Shown here: in pieces, positions 14,124 to 18,890 of the stretch
How positions within the stretch are numbered: the stretch's first letter is position 1
Layout: each line of letters opens with the position of its first letter
Origin: Deltaproteobacteria bacterium
Lineage (GTDB): Bacteria; Desulfobacterota; Syntrophorhabdia; Syntrophorhabdales; Syntrophorhabdaceae
Direction of reading: 5' to 3'
NCBI GenBank assembly: GCA_003506795.1
Contig: DNYO01000189.1
Span: forward strand, 1-18,890
DNA length: 18,890 bases
The notes under the pieces: generated by a model
Told to the model about the DNA's origin: nothing
Database searches by the model: none
The model's input: the letters and a program-made list of their open reading frames with translations, nothing else
Position numbers and translations under genes: made by a program

Positions 14124-14498
14124 TCAACTTTTCCACAGACCGTGCATGTTGCAGTACTCCCGCGCCGTCACGGAATCGCCCTTGACAGGAAAGAACGCCT
14201 GCGGAGCCTCTCCCGGCTTCAGGAACCGGCGGTACACCGTACCGTCGATAACCGCCTGGATCCATTCTATATAATGGTTCTCTTCCATAGGATGGGCAAC
14301 GCTTCCAACTTTTATTGTGACGCCGTCGGCCGTCTTTTCGATCACGGGAACGTGTTTTTCCCTGGAAGCATCGACGGTGTTTTCCGTGAGGAGTTTCATC
14401 GGTTCATTACAGCACACGAGCACTCCCTTTCCGCCATGGAGCACTTCGACAATGTTTCCGCAAATTTCACATTTGAATACCTGAAGTCTTTCCGCCAT
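14124..14498 (-). CDS. dfx: Desulfoferrodoxin (2Fe superoxide reductase)
   Basis: A 124-aa cytoplasmic superoxide reductase that converts superoxide to H2O2. Centre I (desulforedoxin-like) is Cys10, Cys13, Cys29 and Cys30 (FKCEICG and VCC). Centre II, the catalytic Fe(His)4Cys site, is His49 (EKH), His69 (AHP), His75 (NHY), Cys116 and His119 (YCNMHGLW). Lys48, which helps attract superoxide, is present. So this is the two-centre class, not neelaredoxin. ATG 14498 lies five bases after AAGGAGG. The product H2O2 is the substrate of the rubrerythrin encoded next, a logical pair. Confidence 0.97.
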   Translation of the reverse strand: MAERLQVFKCEICGNIVEVLHGGKGVLVCCNEPMKLLTENTVDASREKHVPVIEKTADGVTIKVGSVAHPMEENHYIEWIQAVIDGTVYRRFLKPGEAPQAFFPVKGDSVTAREYCNMHGLWKS

Positions 14499-14552
14499 GT
14501 CTGCCTCCTTCGTTTGATGAATTTAACCTCGAATCAAAATGCTGATGGTCTC

Positions 14553-14581
14553 AGGCTAATACACGCCCGTGATGATGTCAA
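14553..14581 (-). promoter_or_regulatory. Candidate promoter of the desulfoferrodoxin-rubrerythrin unit
   Basis: On the minus strand there is a perfect TTGACA (14581-14576), a 17-base spacer and a weak TAGCCT (14558-14553). It predicts a start near 14546, about 48 bases before the desulfoferrodoxin ATG. The weak -10 would fit an activator-dependent promoter. Confidence 0.4.
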
Positions 14582-14661
14582 TGCCCTGATTCGCAATAAG
14601 GGCGCGCCTTTCACGAGCCCGTCAAAGGGCATAAAACAATGATTCAGGGCGACTGCACCGG

Positions 14662-14667
14662 TATAAT
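14662..14667 (+). promoter_or_regulatory. Candidate -10 box of the tat-glm unit
   Basis: A perfect TATAAT at 14662-14667 would start transcription near 14674, 34 bases before the tatA ATG. No convincing -35 lies 16-18 bases upstream. TATGAT at 14690-14695 is an alternative closer to the gene. The 209-base gap between the divergent dfx and tatA genes (14499-14707) otherwise holds only loose inverted repeats (GCCCTGA near 14584, TCAGGGC near 14644). Confidence 0.35.
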
Positions 14668-14707
14668 TCTCTTTTAAGACTGTACTTTTTATGATATTTT
14701 ATGCCAA

Positions 14708-15082
14708 ATGTTTGGTATAGGTCTCCCTGAACTCATCCTCATAATGATTGTAGCGTTGCTGGTGGTTGGACCGAAAAAGTTGCCCGAGCTTGCCCGGTCT
14801 CTTGGAAAGGCCCTTCATCAAGTCAAAAGCATGACCGATGATGTAAAACAGACATTCGAAGAGGACTTTGCAAAGGACGATAACCCGGGCCAGGACACAA
14901 GCGAAGCTTCCAGCGAGGATGAGCCTCATACCACCGAAGCCGAAGTCGACGCCAGGCCCGATGAAGAAGCCCATATTCCCGGGGAGGAAAAGCAGGCTGA
15001 GGATCAAGCCGCTGCTGAATCTGAGGAAAAGACCGGGCCCGCGGAGAACCCGCCTGATTCCTACAGCAATTTAAGGGGGTAA
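14708..15082 (+). CDS. tatA: Sec-independent protein translocase subunit TatA/TatB
   Basis: A 124-aa TatA/B-family protein that forms, with TatC, the twin-arginine export channel in the inner membrane. Seen: the N-terminal membrane helix LPELILIMIVALLVVG, the hinge GPKKLPELARSLGKAL, an amphipathic helix to about residue 50, then an acidic, disordered tail (52-124) rich in E, D and P. Residue 8 is Glu, as in TatB, where TatA usually has Gln or another polar residue. The FG at residues 2-3 and the hinge look TatA-like. It may therefore be a bifunctional TatA/B or a TatB. No Shine-Dalgarno sequence is visible before ATG 14708. tatC begins 50 bases later. Confidence 0.9.
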   Translation: MFGIGLPELILIMIVALLVVGPKKLPELARSLGKALHQVKSMTDDVKQTFEEDFAKDDNPGQDTSEASSEDEPHTTEAEVDARPDEEAHIPGEEKQAEDQAAAESEEKTGPAENPPDSYSNLRG

Positions 15083-15132
15083 TTGCGGAAACCTGATCGC
15101 CCCTGCGGCGAAAAGGGCAATGTCAGCCGTCT

Positions 15133-15885
15133 ATGGCTAAAAGAACTCAACCAGACGAAAAACAACCCTTTGTCTCACATCTTCAGGAATTACGGCAGCG
15201 ATTAACGTACTGTCTCATTGCTGTCTGCCTGGCCTTTGTCGTTACCTACTTTTTTCGGGAGAGAGTGAACGTTTTTCTCCTTCAGCCCTTCAGGAAAGTG
15301 ATGCCATCGGGAAGCAGTTTCATCTTTACGGGGGTAACCGAGGCATTTCTCACTTATTTCAAGATCTGGATCCTTACCGCCGTGACGGTTGCTTCACCCA
15401 TGATCATTTACCAGATGTGGATGTTCGTGGCGCCGGGGCTTTACGAGAAGGAAAGGAGATACGTCTACCCTCTTATCTTCTGGGGCAGTTTCTCATTTGC
15501 CGTTGGGGTATTCTTCTGCTACGTCGTCGTCATGCCGCACCTTTACAGGTTCTTTGTCAGCTACGCCTCGGACTTCGTCATCCCCATGCCCGACCTCAAA
15601 GGGTATGTCAGCCTGACATTGAAGCTTCTCGTCGTCTTTGGTTTCCTCTTTGAACTTCCCCTTGTAGCCTATTTTCTCGCGAAAGTCGGTATAATCAACC
15701 ACCGTTTTCTGGCAAAAAAACGCAGGTATGCCATACTGTGCGCCTTCATTCTCAGTGCCATCATCACGCCGCCGGACCCCGTCAGCCAGATTCTGGTGGC
15801 GCTTCCCCTCTGGGGACTCTATGAATTGAGTATCGTCATCGCCCGGTTTTTCGGAAAAAAGGAGACTGCAGATGAACAAGATTGA
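15133..15885 (+). CDS. tatC: Sec-independent protein translocase subunit TatC
   Basis: A 250-aa six-helix membrane protein, the receptor for twin-arginine signal peptides. Seen: N-terminal FVSHLQELRQRL, the first periplasmic region, MWMFVAPGLYEKERRYVYP with the conserved FxxPGLxxxE pattern used in signal-peptide binding, the transmembrane stretches that follow, and AFILSAIITPPDPVSQ near the last helices. Length is normal. The ribosome site is weak (AAAGGG at about 15113-15118 is too far for optimal spacing). The 3' end overlaps glmU by 14 bases, so tatA-tatC-glmU-glmS is probably one transcript. Confidence 0.95.
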   Translation: MAKRTQPDEKQPFVSHLQELRQRLTYCLIAVCLAFVVTYFFRERVNVFLLQPFRKVMPSGSSFIFTGVTEAFLTYFKIWILTAVTVASPMIIYQMWMFVAPGLYEKERRYVYPLIFWGSFSFAVGVFFCYVVVMPHLYRFFVSYASDFVIPMPDLKGYVSLTLKLLVVFGFLFELPLVAYFLAKVGIINHRFLAKKRRYAILCAFILSAIITPPDPVSQILVALPLWGLYELSIVIARFFGKKETADEQD

Positions 15886-17218
15886 TATCGTCATACTTGC
15901 CGCGGGCAAGGGCGAGCGGATGGTATCCAGAAAGCCCAAGGTGATGCACGAGATCATGGGAAAGCCCCTTTTAGGGTACGTTGTGGAAATGGCGCAAAGC
16001 CTCGACCCTTCGCGGATTATCGTCGTTACGGGATACAGGCGCGAGTCTGTCGAGGCCTTCCTTCAGGACAAGAAGGTTGTGACGGCGTTTCAGACCGAAC
16101 AGAAGGGCACGGCCCACGCCCTGGCCTCGGCGAAAGAGCATCTGGGCGGAAATGACGTCCTTGTTCTCCTCGGTGATGTGCCCCTCATCCAGAGTGACAC
16201 CCTTCGTGAATTTCTGGCGTTCTGCCGCAGTGCGGGGTCGATAGTATTCCTTACGACCGACGTCGAAGATCCATCGGGTTATGGCAGGGTGCTGATGGAC
16301 GGTGACAGGATAACAGATATCCGGGAGCATTCCGATGCGAGTGACGAGGAAAGGCGAATCAAAAGGATCAATACGGGTATCTGCTATATTCCTTTCGCTT
16401 CTTTCGGGCTCATCGATCTCATAGGCGCGGACAACGCAAAAGGCGAGCGCTATCTGACGGATATCTGCAAGGTGGCCGGAAGACACGGAAAGCATGCAAA
16501 GGGTTTCTTTTGCCCCCGGCCCGAAGAGGTCCTGGGCATTAATAATCTGAAAGGCCTCCTTGAGGCGAACGTTGTCATGAGACAGCGAATCAACGAAAGG
16601 CACATGAACAAGGGCGTGACCTTTCTCGATACCGCCATCTGGATCGATGACGATGTCACAATAGGCGCCGACACGGTAATCGCACCGAATTGTCACATCA
16701 CCGGAACCACGGTCATCGGAGAAATGGTATCCATCGGGCCCTCCTCGATCATAAGGAACTGTGTGATCCACGATGACGTAACCATCGAGGGTTTCGTAGC
16801 AATGGAGGGGGTCGAGGCAAAGAAAGGCGTTGCAATCGGCCCTTTTTCCAGGCTGAGGGGTGGTACCGTGCTTGAGACAGGGGTTAGAATAGGCAACTTC
16901 GTCGAGGTGAAAAATTCAACACTGGAAGACAATTCGCAGGTAAATCATCTTTCCTATATTGGGGATGCCCGGATAGGTAAGAACGTTAACATCGGGGCGG
17001 GAACTATTACTTGTAATTATGACGGCGTGAAGAAAAATAAGACGGTCATTGAAGACGGTGCTCTCGTCGGCGCCAATACCGAACTTGTAGCACCTGTGAA
17101 GGTGGGGAAGGGCGCCGTTGTGGGCGCCGGATCGACGATTACCGAGGACGTTCCCGATGGTTCTCTCGCTGTATCCAGGGCACGGCAAACGAATATTGAA
17201 GGCTACAGGAGGAAATAA
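15872..17218 (+). CDS. glmU: Bifunctional GlmU: glucosamine-1-phosphate acetyltransferase / N-acetylglucosamine-1-phosphate uridylyltransferase
   Basis: A 448-aa cytoplasmic enzyme that makes UDP-GlcNAc, the precursor of peptidoglycan and lipid A. The N-terminal uridylyltransferase domain (1-~230) has LAAGKGERMVSRKPKVMH (9-26), QKGTAHA (78-84) and LLGDVPL with the metal-binding Asp102. The C-terminal left-handed beta-helix acetyltransferase domain shows hexapeptide repeats (IGADTVIAPN, IGKNVNIGAG) and the catalytic His359 in NHLSYIGDA, then NIGAGTITCNYDG and the end segment SRARQTNIEGY. It is full length and both active sites appear intact. GGAG (15861-15864) lies seven bases before ATG 15872. 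glmS follows after two bases. Confidence 0.97.
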   Translation: MNKIDIVILAAGKGERMVSRKPKVMHEIMGKPLLGYVVEMAQSLDPSRIIVVTGYRRESVEAFLQDKKVVTAFQTEQKGTAHALASAKEHLGGNDVLVLLGDVPLIQSDTLREFLAFCRSAGSIVFLTTDVEDPSGYGRVLMDGDRITDIREHSDASDEERRIKRINTGICYIPFASFGLIDLIGADNAKGERYLTDICKVAGRHGKHAKGFFCPRPEEVLGINNLKGLLEANVVMRQRINERHMNKGVTFLDTAIWIDDDVTIGADTVIAPNCHITGTTVIGEMVSIGPSSIIRNCVIHDDVTIEGFVAMEGVEAKKGVAIGPFSRLRGGTVLETGVRIGNFVEVKNSTLEDNSQVNHLSYIGDARIGKNVNIGAGTITCNYDGVKKNKTVIEDGALVGANTELVAPVKVGKGAVVGAGSTITEDVPDGSLAVSRARQTNIEGYRRK

Positions 17219-17220
17219 CT

Positions 17221-18890
17221 GTGTGCGGAATTGTAGGATATCAGGGCAAGGAGGCAACACGGGACATTCTAATCGATGCACTGAGACGGTTGGAATACAG
17301 GGGTTACGATTCAGCCGGTATTGCGATATGGGATGAGGGGACGATCAAGCTTGCCCGCAGGCAGGGAAAGGTGAGCGAGCTGTGGGATGCGATCCGCGAC
17401 GAGAGCTTCCATGGATCCATGGGACTGGCCCATACCAGGTGGGCCACCCACGGTGTACCGTCAGAGCGAAACGCTCACCCGCATAAAGTCGGCGGTGTCA
17501 CCGTCGTGCACAACGGCATCATAGAGAATTACCTCGAATTAAAGGAAATCCTGAAAGAGAAGGGGCGTACCTTCGTGTCGGATACCGATACCGAGGTGAT
17601 TCCCCATCTCATAGCGGACTACCTCGAAAACGGGGCCACCTTTGAAGAATCGGTGAGGCTCGCGTTGGGGAGGCTCAAGGGTTCCTATGCCATCGGCGTC
17701 ATCAGGGAAGGCGAAGAAACTCTCATCGCCGCAAAAAAGGAGAGTCCTCTCCTCGTCGGCATAGGCGAGGGTGAATTCATGATCGCCAGTGACGTGCCGG
17801 CCATAATCAACAGGACAAACAGGTTTATCTTCCTTGAAGATGACGATATCGTGGTCATGAAGCAGGGTGCCCTGAAAATAACGAACCTTGACGGGGCTGA
17901 GGTGGATCGCGAGGTCCGCAGTGTTCAGTGGACGGGGGCCATGGCGGAAAAGGGCGGCTTCAGGCATTTCATGCTCAAGGAGATTTTCGAGCAGCCGCGG
18001 GCCATATCGGACACGCTCATCGGACGAGTACAGGAAGAGGCGGGCGAGGTCCTCTTTGAAGAGCTGAACCTACCCGATCTGACGAAAACCAAAAAGATCT
18101 GGATGGTAGCCTGCGGCACGTCGTACCACGCCTGTCTCATCGGCAAACACATCTTTGAGGCAAACCTGAGGATACCCGTTGAAACGGACATCGCTTCGGA
18201 ATTTCGTTATCGGGATCCGATTCTTGACCGGAACGACCTGGTAATTCTTGTTTCCCAATCGGGCGAGACGGCCGATACCATAGCGGTAATGAAAGAAGTG
18301 AAGAAAAAGGGTCTTCATACCCTCGCGATATGCAATGTCCTGGGAAGCACACTCTCCCGGGAATGCCACAGCGTCGTATACACGCATGCCGGCCCGGAGA
18401 TCGGTGTTGCTTCAACCAAGGCATTTACCACACAGATCTCCGTCTTCTTCATGCTCATGCTCTACATCGGCAAGCTCATTGGTGCCCTCGACAGCAACGA
18501 CATAAGAACGCATGTCGCCGAGCTCAAGAAAATTCCGCACAAGATCAATACTCTCCTCGATTCATGCCCCGTCATTGAGGAGAGTGCCCGCAGGAACATG
18601 CACTACAGGCACTTTCTCTACCTTGGACGAGGCATCAACTTCCCGACGGTTCTCGAAGGGGCCCTGAAACTCAAGGAAATCTCTTATATCCACGCCGAGG
18701 CCTATGCGGCCGGCGAGATGAAGCACGGTCCGATAGCCCTCATCGACGAGAATATGCCCATCGTATTCGTTTCACCCAGGGACCAGACCTATAAGAAGAC
18801 GTGCTCCAACATAGAAGAGGTCATCACGCGAAGAGGCAACGTCCTTCTTTTCACCGACGATCCCGAACACGAGATGACCCCGAAGGTCGC
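17221..18890 (+). CDS. glmS: Glutamine-fructose-6-phosphate aminotransferase (isomerizing), 3' truncated by window
   Basis: The first 556 residues of GlmS (family length about 609); the reading frame is open to the window edge. It makes glucosamine-6-phosphate from fructose-6-phosphate and glutamine, the step that feeds GlmU after GlmM. The start is GTG 17221, with AGGAGG (17207-17212) eight bases upstream, giving MCGIVGYQG, so that Cys2 becomes the N-terminal nucleophile of the glutaminase. Seen: RRLEYRGYDSAGIAIW, HTRWATHG and HNGIIENY in the glutaminase domain (1-~240); VACGTSYHA, SQSGETADT and STKAFTTQ in the first SIS domain; and EGALKLKEISYIHAEAY with GEMKHGP in the second. No room exists for a glmS ribozyme, since only two bases separate it from glmU. 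Regulation is therefore likely at the operon level. Confidence 0.96.
   Translation, partial: MCGIVGYQGKEATRDILIDALRRLEYRGYDSAGIAIWDEGTIKLARRQGKVSELWDAIRDESFHGSMGLAHTRWATHGVPSERNAHPHKVGGVTVVHNGIIENYLELKEILKEKGRTFVSDTDTEVIPHLIADYLENGATFEESVRLALGRLKGSYAIGVIREGEETLIAAKKESPLLVGIGEGEFMIASDVPAIINRTNRFIFLEDDDIVVMKQGALKITNLDGAEVDREVRSVQWTGAMAEKGGFRHFMLKEIFEQPRAISDTLIGRVQEEAGEVLFEELNLPDLTKTKKIWMVACGTSYHACLIGKHIFEANLRIPVETDIASEFRYRDPILDRNDLVILVSQSGETADTIAVMKEVKKKGLHTLAICNVLGSTLSRECHSVVYTHAGPEIGVASTKAFTTQISVFFMLMLYIGKLIGALDSNDIRTHVAELKKIPHKINTLLDSCPVIEESARRNMHYRHFLYLGRGINFPTVLEGALKLKEISYIHAEAYAAGEMKHGPIALIDENMPIVFVSPRDQTYKKTCSNIEEVITRRGNVLLFTDDPEHEMTPKV

Noticed and set aside
14584..14650. Inverted repeat GCCCTGA / TCAGGGC between the divergent dfx and tatA genes
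   Set aside because: Seven-base arms more than 50 bases apart, without T-run or clear symmetry about a promoter; likely chance.
17219..17220. Possible glmS ribozyme upstream of glmS
   Set aside because: Only two bases separate glmU and glmS, so the leader ribozyme known from Firmicutes cannot be present.

Overview
The window reads as an ordinary chromosomal segment of an anaerobic, diderm (Gram-negative-type) bacterium. The best guess is a deltaproteobacterium/Desulfobacterota of the syntrophic kind (Syntrophorhabdus-like); this is inferred from gene content only. The signs are a thiolase-crotonase-EtfBA fatty/aromatic-acid oxidation cluster, a DUF362 ferredoxin-type protein, a rubrerythrin-desulfoferrodoxin oxygen-defence pair, a selenium/sulfur-trafficking cassette, and a LolB-like outer-membrane lipoprotein. 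Genes are tightly packed with many 1-40 nt overlaps. I saw no tRNA, rRNA, CRISPR, IS element or phage gene, and no gene-free stretch longer than 300 bases.

Layout. (1) 1-2920, plus strand: C-terminal end of a thiolase, crotonase-type enoyl-CoA hydratase, etfB and etfA, closed by a strong hairpin terminator. (2) 3015-5025, plus: yedF (TusA-like + DsrE-like), a class V cysteine desulfurase and a DUF3343 carrier-like protein, a cassette associated with selenium use. (3) 5065-6632, plus: three tandem Hsp20 small heat-shock genes, preceded by an exact 10-bp direct repeat next to a TTGACA -35 box and ended by a 13-bp hairpin that can also serve the convergent operon. (4) 13366-6673, minus: nitrilase-superfamily protein, an overlooked 56-aa four-cysteine protein, argS, lepB, a 15-TPR exported protein, a LolB-like lipoprotein and a DUF362/2x[4Fe-4S] protein, probably one long transcription unit. 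(5) 14581-13470, minus: desulfoferrodoxin and rubrerythrin with their own terminator. (6) 14662-18890, plus: tatA/B, tatC, glmU, glmS (glmS runs off the edge).

How they work together. Region 1 passes electrons from acyl-CoA oxidation to EtfAB. Region 2 mobilises S/Se from cysteine or selenocysteine and passes it on through small carriers. Regions 3 and 5 are stress defences: chaperones, superoxide reductase and peroxide reductase. Regions 4 and 6 are mainly envelope biogenesis (signal peptidase I, lipoprotein handling, Tat export, UDP-GlcNAc synthesis), with argS as a housekeeping member.

The points most worth a second look are the nitrilase-like protein whose nucleophile cysteine is replaced by serine, the 56-aa Cys-rich gene wedged between it and argS, the LolB-like protein coupled to a TPR gene, and the paired AATCTGATTA boxes in front of the hsp20 operon. 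I found no wholly new multi-gene system.
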